A DNA stretch of 32,703 nt from Bacteroidales bacterium (GTDB lineage Bacteria; Bacteroidota; Bacteroidia; Bacteroidales; WCHB1-69): assembly GCA_031285725.1 (NCBI GenBank), contig JAITVP010000148.1, forward strand, positions 1 to 32,703. Direction: 5' to 3'. The notes under the pieces are model-generated. The model was not told where the DNA came from. It saw only the letters and a program-made list of their open reading frames with translations, and did not search any database. A program made the translations under genes and the position numbers. Below are positions 16,054 through 22,509 of the stretch, piece by piece. Position 1 is the stretch's first letter, and each line of letters starts with the position of its first letter.

Positions 16054-17283
16054 CTATTTTCTTCTTGGTATTTTAACTTTAAATGTTGTTCCGGTCGGGC
16101 CTTTTTCAGGATTATTGTTTGATTCGACCTGAATTTGTCCCTTGTGCATCTTCACTATCCCATATAACAACGGCAACCCCAATCCGGTTCCCTTACCCAC
16201 TGGTTTGGTGGTGAAAAACGGAGTGAAAATCTTGTCCATGTTCTTTTCGGAAATGCCGGTGCCGGTATCTTTGATCAGAAACTCGACTTCCTTGTCATCT
16301 CCATTGAGAATGATAGACAGCGTGCCGCCGGTTTCGGGCATCGCTTCAATGGCGTTTTTTTCAATATTGGTTAAGACTTGCATAAACTGATCCATATCCA
16401 CTTCCACCAGTTTATCCATTAGATTAGATTGAATGTCAACCCGAATCGGGTCGGGAATGATCACGGATTCGATGCTGCGTTGCACAAAGGCTTCTATGTC
16501 GGTTTCTTGATGGCGCACTTGATTTTTTCTTGCGAAATTCAACAAGCCACCCACAATTTTCCGACACCGTTCCGCCTGTTCTACAATGAGTTCCAGATCG
16601 GCGTGCCGGGCATCGCCTTCCTCCAACTCTTCCAATAAGATATTGCTATACATCGTGATGATTCCCAATGGATTATTTAGCTCATGCGCAATGCCTGCCG
16701 AAAGTTGCCCCATCGAAGCCAATTTTTCGCTTTGGCGAAGGGATTGCTGTGCGGAAGCCAACTTTTCGTTGGAAAGGTTCAACTCCGCCACCGATTTGTG
16801 CAGTTTTTCAATGGTGAACGGTAGACACATTTCGGGTTTCGCCAACCCTTCCACCATGGCGATCGCATGGTCGATGCAGGTGTCGTATCCGCAAGCGCCG
16901 CAATTGAGGTGTTCTTGGGGATTACCTTTGCCCATTGAGACCAACACGTTTTCAATCTCCTCGTTGGAAGGATTTGGAATTCGCCGATCCGCCGGATGGA
17001 AAGACTCCGAGTAATCCCCGTTTTTGAATTGATCGAAATTTTGTTGCCATTTCTCCCGATCCAATGTTTTAATTTTATTGGACACGTAATTTTTCATTTT
17101 GGATACTTTGGTAAAATAGTGCGTTCCTTGGGTCATTCCCGGTCCCATGATACGACTTGAAATAACCTCTGCCTGGCCATTAACCATTCTAATGGCCTTG
17201 ACAGGGCATTCTCTCACAAAAGTGTAACACACTTTACACCTGTCTTTTACCGTGAAAACAAGTTCGTTGCTTGGACGTGCCAT
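16054..17283 (-). CDS. Fe-S histidine kinase, apparently missing a hydrogenase-like domain
   Basis: This is a 409-aa cytoplasmic sensor kinase. Residues about 8-35 are a ferredoxin-type stretch, DRCKVCYTFVRECPVKAIRM, in which the third Cys is Phe. Then ISSR is followed directly by IMGPGMT. In the hydrogenase-like sensor kinases I know, a second cluster motif and an [FeFe]-hydrogenase-type domain of about 300 aa lie between these points. A complete CxxCx4Cx16C motif follows (LNCGACGYDTC...MCLP, about 128-155), then a coiled linker, HisKA (GIAHELNNPLG), N box EKNAIEAM, DTGTGIS and GTGLGLPLL. It lies 12 bp after hydA and 15 bp before a response regulator. It probably senses redox state, but H2 sensing through the missing domain would be lost. 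Confidence 0.85.
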   Translation of the reverse strand: MARPSNELVFTVKDRCKVCYTFVRECPVKAIRMVNGQAEVISSRIMGPGMTQGTHYFTKVSKMKNYVSNKIKTLDREKWQQNFDQFKNGDYSESFHPADRRIPNPSNEEIENVLVSMGKGNPQEHLNCGACGYDTCIDHAIAMVEGLAKPEMCLPFTIEKLHKSVAELNLSNEKLASAQQSLRQSEKLASMGQLSAGIAHELNNPLGIITMYSNILLEELEEGDARHADLELIVEQAERCRKIVGGLLNFARKNQVRHQETDIEAFVQRSIESVIIPDPIRVDIQSNLMDKLVEVDMDQFMQVLTNIEKNAIEAMPETGGTLSIILNGDDKEVEFLIKDTGTGISEKNMDKIFTPFFTTKPVGKGTGLGLPLLYGIVKMHKGQIQVESNNNPEKGPTGTTFKVKIPRRK

Positions 17284-17295
17284 TGATTTCAGTAT

Positions 17296-18393
17296 TTATA
17301 ACAAGACATCTCTTTCTTTATAAGTGGTATGGAGCAAGTCATGGCTCTTGTGTCCCAGTGGTTTACCCAAGAACTTTTCATACAACTCGATAATTTCGGG
17401 ATTTTTGTGTGAAACTTTGATCGTTTCCCGTTCGTCGATGTCGTAGAGCGATTTCATACGGGCAGCCACGAAAGACTCGCTGGCACCGATGATCTGACCA
17501 CCGCCGGCAATACAGCCACCGGGACAGGTCATCACCTCGATAAAGTGGATGTCATTGCGCCCGTTGCGAATCTCTTCGATGAGTGCTGCCGCATTCGCCA
17601 AACCGCTCACCACGGCTACGCCGATTTCGAGATCATCGGTGATCTTGATTTTCGCCTCTTTCCGTCCATCGAAACCTCTGACTGCACATACTCTGAAATC
17701 TTTAAGTTCTTCGCCGGTGATCATCTTATAAGCTGTACGAATGGCTGCTTCCATCACACCACCGGTTGCGCCGAAAATCTTACCCGCAGAGCTTCGGATG
17801 CCCAGCGGAGAATCGGCGATTTCAGGTTCAATATTTTTTAAATCAATGCCATACAATTTGATCATCTGGATCAATTCGCGGGTGGTCAACACAATGTCCA
17901 CATCGGGAACGCCGTTGCGGCTCATCGTTTCCCGTTCCGCTTCAAACTTCTTAGCGGTACAAGGCATGATGGACACGGAAACGATCTCTTCCGGTTTCAG
18001 GTTGCTCTGTTCCGCAAAGTGACTTTTGATCACTGCGCCTAACATCTGCTGAGGTGATTTACATGTAGATAGATTACCCAACATGTCGGGAGCGAATTCT
18101 TCGGCATATTTCACCCAACCCGGACAACAGCTGGTGAACATGGGCAATTTGCCGCCGTTTGTCACGCGGTGGATCAGCTCGGACGCCTCTTCCATGATGG
18201 TCAAGTCGGCGCTGAAGGTGGTGTCGAACACGAAATTGAATCCCATTTGCCGGAGGGCGGTATTTAACACGCCGTTCAAATCTTCGCCGGGTTCCATGCC
18301 GAAAGCTTCTGCGATGGAAACCGTGATGGAAGGAGCATATTGCACCACTACTTTTTTATCTTTGTGATTTAAAGCTTCTTGCACTAAAGTCAC
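17296..18393 (-). CDS. hydA: [FeFe]-hydrogenase HydA, C-terminal H-cluster part beyond an in-frame TAG
   Basis: This catalytic half follows the amber codon in the same frame. The frame is open from CGG at 18400-18402 (Arg-Asn-Asn-Val), and the first usable start is GTG 18393. All three H-cluster motifs are intact: L1 FTSCCPGWVKYAE, L2 MPCTAKKFEAER and L3 MTCPGGCIAGGGQ. The C-terminus YEKFLGKPLGHKSHDLLHT is also family-like. Joined to the upstream part it gives 575 residues, a normal size for a trimeric NADH-linked hydrogenase subunit. Alone it would contain the active site but no relay clusters. No good ribosome-binding site precedes GTG, so separate translation would rely on reinitiation. 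Confidence 0.85.
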   Translation of the reverse strand: MTLVQEALNHKDKKVVVQYAPSITVSIAEAFGMEPGEDLNGVLNTALRQMGFNFVFDTTFSADLTIMEEASELIHRVTNGGKLPMFTSCCPGWVKYAEEFAPDMLGNLSTCKSPQQMLGAVIKSHFAEQSNLKPEEIVSVSIMPCTAKKFEAERETMSRNGVPDVDIVLTTRELIQMIKLYGIDLKNIEPEIADSPLGIRSSAGKIFGATGGVMEAAIRTAYKMITGEELKDFRVCAVRGFDGRKEAKIKITDDLEIGVAVVSGLANAAALIEEIRNGRNDIHFIEVMTCPGGCIAGGGQIIGASESFVAARMKSLYDIDERETIKVSHKNPEIIELYEKFLGKPLGHKSHDLLHTTYKERDVLL

Positions 18394-18402
18394 ATTGTTC
18401 CG

Positions 18403-19023
18403 CTAGGTCAACGCACCGGTCGGGCAAACCATGATACACTGACCGCAGTTGATACAGCTGGAGGTGTTCAGCGGTTTCTTTAACGTGGTGCCGATAAATG
18501 TTTGGCTACCCCGGTTGATGTAGTCGATGCAAGCCACATCCATGATCTCTTCGCACACCCGCACGCAACGGCCGCAAAGGATGCATTTTTCCGGGTCGCG
18601 TACGATGCTCGGACCGGAGTGGTCTAATTTGAAACTGTTTTTCTTGCCGCGGATTCGCCGTTCTACCACGTTGTACTCTTTAGAAAGGCTTTGCAATTCG
18701 CAATTTCCGTTTCGCAAGCAGTACAAACAGTCGTCCGGATGGTTGGACAACAACAATTCGATAATGGTTTTACGCGCTTCGGTCACTTTCAACGAGTGGG
18801 TCAGCACTTGCATGCCGTCGTAAACGGGGAATGAGCAAGATGCCGCCAACTTCGGACTTCCTATGATCTCCACCACACAAATACGACACGCCCCGGTGGG
18901 AATGAATTTTTTCATGTGACATAACGTGGGCACTTTGATGCCGTTTCTATTCAGCGCGCTTAATATGGTTTCGCCTTCAAAGGCTTCTATTTTTTTACCG
19001 TTAACTTCTATTTGAATACTCAT
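18403..19023 (-). CDS. hydA: [FeFe]-hydrogenase HydA, N-terminal iron-sulfur relay part, ending at TAG
   Basis: This 206-aa part carries the electron-relay clusters of HydA. A [2Fe-2S] plant-type domain (PTLCHMKK, TGACRICVVE, LAASCSFP) comes first, then the His/Cys cluster motif HPDDCLYCLRNGNC, then two [4Fe-4S] motifs, CILCGRCVRVCEE and CINCGQCIMVCPTGALT. Translation stops at TAG (18403-18405), where Bacteroidetes relatives I recall read TGALTERNNV. The next codons, Arg-Asn-Asn-Val, continue the family in frame, so one base change (GAG to TAG) explains the break. It lies 11 bp after hydB. It could work as a separate ferredoxin-like subunit if the split is tolerated. Confidence 0.88.
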   Translation of the reverse strand: MSIQIEVNGKKIEAFEGETILSALNRNGIKVPTLCHMKKFIPTGACRICVVEIIGSPKLAASCSFPVYDGMQVLTHSLKVTEARKTIIELLLSNHPDDCLYCLRNGNCELQSLSKEYNVVERRIRGKKNSFKLDHSGPSIVRDPEKCILCGRCVRVCEEIMDVACIDYINRGSQTFIGTTLKKPLNTSSCINCGQCIMVCPTGALT

Positions 19024-19034
19024 AACTCTGTTTT

Positions 19035-20978
19035 TTAAATCATTTCAATTGCATTAAAATTACATGACTCTTTGCAAGAACCACAGCCTATACATTTGTC
19101 ATCAATAATGTAGTGGGGTGCTTTCTTCGATCCGATAATAGCACCGGTAGGACATTTCCGCGCACAGAGTGTACAACCGGTACATAAGTCCGCATGGATT
19201 TTGAATTTTCGTAATTCGGTACAAGTCCGGGTCGGGCAATTCCGTTCGAAAATATGCTCTTCATACTCTTTCCTGAACCATTTCAAGGTACTCAGCACCG
19301 GGTTGGGTGCTGATTGTCCTAATGCGCACAACGAAGTTTCCTTAATGATCTGTCCGAGTTTCTCTAACTGCATCACGCCGCGCATTCTCTCTAATGCGGA
19401 ATTAGGTCCGTTGTGGATCGGTTTAGTGGTGATGCTTTCCAGGATTTCCAACATACGACGGGTTCCTTCGCGGCAGGGAATACATTTCCCGCAGCTTTCG
19501 CGTTGGATGAAGTCCATGAAGAACTTCGCCACGTCAACCATACAGTTATCTTCGTCCATCACAACCAGACCGCCGGATCCCATCATTGCGCCCACCTTCA
19601 ACAACGATTCATAGTCGATTTGGATATCCAAGTTCTCATCGGTGATACAACCGCCAGACGGACCGCCGATCTGCACGGCTTTGAACTTCTTGCCGTTTGC
19701 GATACCGTCGGCAATGTCGAACAAAATCTGACGGATTGTGGTTCCCATCGGAATCTCCACCAACCCCGTGTTTTTAATTTTTCCAGACAAAGCGAACACT
19801 TTCGTTCCCTTGCTGGTTTCGGTACCCACGGAAGCAAACCATTCCCAACCCTTTGCGAAGATTTCAGGAATGTTGGCGAACGTCTCCACATTGTTGATCA
19901 CGGTGGGTTTGCCGAACAAGCCGCTCACTGAAGGGAACGGCGGGCGTGGACGAGGCATGCCTCGTTTACCTTCAATACTGTGGATCAATGCGGTTTCTTC
20001 TCCGCAAACGAACGCACCGGCTCCCATCTTGATCTTCAATTCGAAATCAAAACCGGTTCCGAAAATGTTTTTCCCCAACAAGCCGTACTCTTTCGCTTGT
20101 TTGATGGCAATTTGCAGGCGTTTGATCGCCAACGGGTATTCCGCGCGGATATAGATGTATCCGATGGAAGCCCCGATTGCGTAAGCCCCGATAGCCATAC
20201 CTTCCAGCAGACGGTGCGGGTCGCCCTCAATCACGGCGCGATCCATGAACGCACCCGGGTCACCCTCGTCGGCATTACAGATGATATATTTTTGGTCGTT
20301 TTGCTCTTTTTGCGCCACTTTCCATTTCCGTCCGGTGGGGAAACCGCCGCCGCCACGGCCGCGCAATCCACTCTTTTCCATGAGATCGCACACCGCTGCG
20401 CCATTGTGTTTCTTGATCAGATCCAGCAGTGTGCTGTATCCGCCAAAAGCGATGTATTCCTCAATGCTTTCCGGATCAATCAAACCGCAATTTTTCAAAA
20501 CGATCCGACGTTGGCGAACGAAGAAGGGGTGATCGTTGAAATTGGTGATGTTTTCCCATTTCGCACCGCCTTCTATCGGAAATTGTCCGAGCACCTGTTT
20601 CATTTCCGGTTTCCCGTTGAAGGCGGTGTTCAACACATCGTCCACTTTCTCTTGGGTCACATTTTTGAAGGAGATTCTGTTTTTGCCCGGAATCTGCACG
20701 TCCACGATGGGTTCCGCGGTACATAGACCGATACAGCCCACTTCCATCACATTGGCAACCAGTTTGTTATCTTCGAGATATTTCTTGATAGCGGAGATGG
20801 TTTCCCCTGCCCCGGCACCCAATCCGCAGGTGCCTGCACCCACGTAAATCATTGGTTTGTCAATAATTTCCCGTTTTATCACGCGCATCTCTTTTTGAGC
20901 TTCTGCGCCATCTATTTTCAGACCTTTCAAAAGATCCATCAATAAATTTGTCCTTTTTTCTGAATTCATTCCGGTCAT
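19035..20978 (-). CDS. hydB: NADH-dependent hydrogenase subunit HydB (NuoF-like)
   Basis: HydB oxidises or reduces NAD(H) through FMN and passes electrons to HydA. I choose ATG 20978, one base after the hydC stop, giving 647 aa; the upstream TTG at 21005 would overlap hydC. Domains in order: an N-terminal thioredoxin-like [2Fe-2S] domain (GAGTCGLGAGAGE and VGCIGLCTAEP), the NuoF core with NADH/FMN loops (SGLRGRGGGGFPTGRKWK, NADEGDPGAFMDR, CGEETALIHSIEGKRG), the [4Fe-4S] motif ESCGKCIPCREG, and two C-terminal [4Fe-4S] motifs (CTGCTLCARKCP and CIGCGSCKESC). The first domain has three cysteines instead of the usual four. Order hydC-hydB-hydA and spacing indicate one operon and a bifurcating-type complex. 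Confidence 0.93.
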   Translation of the reverse strand: MTGMNSEKRTNLLMDLLKGLKIDGAEAQKEMRVIKREIIDKPMIYVGAGTCGLGAGAGETISAIKKYLEDNKLVANVMEVGCIGLCTAEPIVDVQIPGKNRISFKNVTQEKVDDVLNTAFNGKPEMKQVLGQFPIEGGAKWENITNFNDHPFFVRQRRIVLKNCGLIDPESIEEYIAFGGYSTLLDLIKKHNGAAVCDLMEKSGLRGRGGGGFPTGRKWKVAQKEQNDQKYIICNADEGDPGAFMDRAVIEGDPHRLLEGMAIGAYAIGASIGYIYIRAEYPLAIKRLQIAIKQAKEYGLLGKNIFGTGFDFELKIKMGAGAFVCGEETALIHSIEGKRGMPRPRPPFPSVSGLFGKPTVINNVETFANIPEIFAKGWEWFASVGTETSKGTKVFALSGKIKNTGLVEIPMGTTIRQILFDIADGIANGKKFKAVQIGGPSGGCITDENLDIQIDYESLLKVGAMMGSGGLVVMDEDNCMVDVAKFFMDFIQRESCGKCIPCREGTRRMLEILESITTKPIHNGPNSALERMRGVMQLEKLGQIIKETSLCALGQSAPNPVLSTLKWFRKEYEEHIFERNCPTRTCTELRKFKIHADLCTGCTLCARKCPTGAIIGSKKAPHYIIDDKCIGCGSCKESCNFNAIEMI

Positions 20979-20979
20979 A

Positions 20980-21441
20980 TTACTCTTTGTTTCTATAGGT
21001 TTCAACTAATTCATTAATACTTTCTGGGGTCATGTTGGCGTGGAACGTGCCGTTCACGCTGATGACCGGAGCCAGACCGCAAGCACCTATGCAGGCCACC
21101 ACTTCAATGCTGAATAGGGCGTCGCGGGAGGTTTGTCCCGCCTTCATTTTCAGTGTTCGTTCCAGTTCTTGCAGCACGGAGAGTGATCCGAGCACGTGGC
21201 AAGCTGTTCCGCGGCACACCTGGATGTGATACTTTCCTTGGGGTTCAAACCGGAATTGGTTGTAGAAAGTCGCCACCCCGTAGATCTTACTGGTGGGAAT
21301 GTTCAATTTTTCTCCGGTTTTCACGATAGCTTCTTCCGAAAGGTAGCCCTCGTTTTCCTGAATCTTTTGAAGCAATGCGATCAAGGCGTCTCTCCCGCTG
21401 TTTTCGTACTTCTCTAAGATGTTGTCAATTGATTTTTTCAT
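20980..21441 (-). CDS. hydC: NADH-dependent hydrogenase subunit HydC (NuoE-like)
   Basis: HydC is the small [2Fe-2S] subunit of the NADH-linked hydrogenase complex. The 153-aa protein is a helical segment followed by a thioredoxin-like fold with the four ligands CRGTACHVLGS (Cx4C) and ACIGACGLAPVI (Cx3C), exactly as in NuoE. YGVATFYNQFRFEPQGK precedes the first pair. It is the first enzyme gene of the operon, separated by a 146-bp gap from the upstream response regulator, and its stop lies one base before the hydB ATG. All cluster ligands are present. Confidence 0.94.
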   Translation of the reverse strand: MKKSIDNILEKYENSGRDALIALLQKIQENEGYLSEEAIVKTGEKLNIPTSKIYGVATFYNQFRFEPQGKYHIQVCRGTACHVLGSLSVLQELERTLKMKAGQTSRDALFSIEVVACIGACGLAPVISVNGTFHANMTPESINELVETYRNKE

Positions 21442-21512
21442 AATAAATTTTTGATTACTAAATTTATTGGGTTATAACTCTGTGATTTGTTTTTGTTGTA
21501 AAAGAAGATTGT

Positions 21513-21561
21513 AAAACACTTGTCATTTGAAAATGGAATCATCTTCAAAAAAGAGTGTTTT
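21513..21561 (-). repeat. Inverted repeat between the response regulator and hydC
   Basis: AAAACACT (21513-21520) and AGTGTTTT (21554-21561) can pair across a 33-nt loop, and a G-T pair extends the stem. It lies just after the response regulator stop and upstream of hydC, so it could terminate the regulator transcript or serve as an operator. No clear -7 box was found for hydC. Confidence 0.35.
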
Positions 21562-21587
21562 GCAATAAAAAATGCCAAAAAATGGCT

Positions 21588-22085
21588 CTATTTCCCCAAT
21601 ATCCGAACGATTTCTGCGAACACCTTCTTCCCGTCCACGGGTTTGCGGACGAAGCCGTCCACCGGGAACCAGATGGAGTCGCCCTCTTCGTTCAGATAGT
21701 CAACACCGGACTTTCCAGTGTTGATGTCTTTCACCAAGATCACGTGCAACTCTTTGAAACCAGGGTTCTTGCGGAACTCGCGTGCCATAGATTGCACATC
21801 CGGCTTGGTGGTCGTGAGGATGTCTATGGAGGTCTGCATCAATACGGGGATTTTGCGCAATTCGGGATCGTCGGTAAGCTCTTTTGCAAGCTCAAATCCC
21901 TCGTAATGCGTGGTCATCATCACGTCTAAGATGGCTAAATCAGGCTCCTCATCCCTGATTTTCTGCATCCCTTCCACCTTGTTCATGGCGGAAATGACGT
22001 TGTATCCCTCTTTGGACAAGATGGTTTCGATGATGGCGATCACATCAATGTCATCATCGACAATTAAAATTTTTTTACTTTCCAT
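21588..22085 (-). CDS. Receiver-domain response regulator with a C-terminal extension
   Basis: This 165-aa protein consists of a receiver domain (ILIVDDDIDVIA acidic cluster, DLAILDVMM phospho-Asp, VLMQTSIDI, and VRKPVDGKK Lys). Between about residues 100 and 140 lies an extra stretch ending in GDSIWFPVDGFVRKP, so the last strand and helix are displaced. This layout occurs in receivers encoded beside hydrogenase-related genes. It has no DNA-binding domain. It precedes hydC on the same strand after 146 bp and is the outermost signalling gene of the locus. The leader is long (about 115 nt from the -7 box). Confidence 0.85.
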   Translation of the reverse strand: MESKKILIVDDDIDVIAIIETILSKEGYNVISAMNKVEGMQKIRDEEPDLAILDVMMTTHYEGFELAKELTDDPELRKIPVLMQTSIDILTTTKPDVQSMAREFRKNPGFKELHVILVKDINTGKSGVDYLNEEGDSIWFPVDGFVRKPVDGKKVFAEIVRILGK

Positions 22086-22198
22086 AACGCTCTGTTTTGG
22101 TATAATAACAACATTTGGCAGGTGTTTTTCGTAATCTAATCAATCGTTACTTGAAAAGGACAGCTTTTCCAAATTTACTTTTCCCCTTTCAAGCGGTG

Positions 22199-22206
22199 CA
22201 AAGGTA
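22199..22206 (-). promoter_or_regulatory. Bacteroidetes -7 element for the hydrogenase-locus response regulator
   Basis: The minus strand reads TACCTTTG (TAnnTTTG), about 115 nt before the ATG at 22085. The -33 box is not clear. If correct, the response regulator and perhaps the whole operon begin with a long untranslated leader. Confidence 0.45.
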
Positions 22207-22276
22207 CAACAAATTTCAATTAAAAAAAAGTGCAAAAATCATTTTTAACTAATTCTTTTTCAGATAGTTTACATGC

Positions 22277-22306
22277 AGTTAATAAAGAAAAAAATCTTTA
22301 TTAACT
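22277..22306. promoter_or_regulatory. Perfect 11-bp inverted repeat, possible operator
   Basis: AGTTAATAAAG (22277-22287) and CTTTATTAACT (22296-22306) are exact reverse complements with an 8-nt A-rich spacer. No T-run follows on either strand, which argues against a terminator. It lies about 70 bp upstream of the response regulator -7 box and is a candidate regulator-binding site. Confidence 0.45.
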
Positions 22307-22355
22307 TAAACAGAATCCACACGCTCAGTCCCTAAACTTTTTTTCCTTTTTTTTG

Positions 22356-22379
22356 TTTCATCTGCATATTCAGATGAAA
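22356..22379. repeat. 9-bp stem-loop TTTCATCTG / CAGATGAAA
   Basis: The perfect stem at 22356-22364 and 22371-22379 has a 6-nt loop. It sits after a T-rich tract, so on the minus strand it could be a terminator (stem then a run of A on the plus-strand left side). It lies within a leader that partly repeats the one before the intact nlpE-like gene but has extra DNA. Confidence 0.4.
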
Positions 22380-22443
22380 TGTCAGGTAAACCTGTTGAAT
22401 CTGTGTGCTATTAAACGATGTTTTAATCATTAAAACAACCATT

Positions 22444-22497
22444 ATGAAAAATTTAAATTTGGCATTAATTGCGGCGTTGGCTATGTTGACTTTTTAA
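22444..22497 (+). pseudogene. Truncated duplicate of the nlpE-like gene start
   Basis: A 17-codon frame (MKNLNLALIAALAMLTF, then TAA) matches the first 51 bp of the intact lipoprotein gene at 24381 at 47 of 51 positions. The copy ends exactly before the lipobox Gly-Ala-Cys, so it encodes only a signal-peptide core. Upstream, blocks TTTTTTGTTTCA, GTGCTAT and ATCATTAAAA also occur before 24381, with different spacing. It lies 12 bp before the fucosidase ATG. It could be a relic of duplication, or a translated leader. Confidence 0.8.
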
Positions 22498-22509
22498 CAA
22501 AAAAATGAT

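Larger units (their letters stand above)
22086..22443. other. 358-bp divergent regulatory region
   Basis: No gene is supportable here. The stretch separates the minus-strand hydrogenase locus from the plus-strand fucosidase region. It holds a minus-strand -7 box (22199-22206), an AT-rich 11-bp hairpin (22277-22306), a 9-bp hairpin (22356-22379) and a near-perfect palindrome at about 22420-22436, just before the nlpE-like fragment. Confidence 0.6.

Noticed and set aside
18403-18405. Genome-wide reassignment of TAG as a sense codon
   Set aside because: ettA, pepE, ileS and the NlpE-META gene all end naturally in TAG at the expected family length, so TAG is a normal stop here.
19413-20726. Long plus-strand open frames of up to 248 codons opposite hydB (and similar ones opposite lpxB, ettA, panC and PBP1A)
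   Set aside because: They are antisense shadows of well-supported genes, with His/Arg/Phe-rich translations and no recognisable domain.
20979-21005. HydB start at TTG 21005
   Set aside because: It would overlap hydC by 26 bp, while ATG 20978 lies one base after the hydC stop and matches the family start better.
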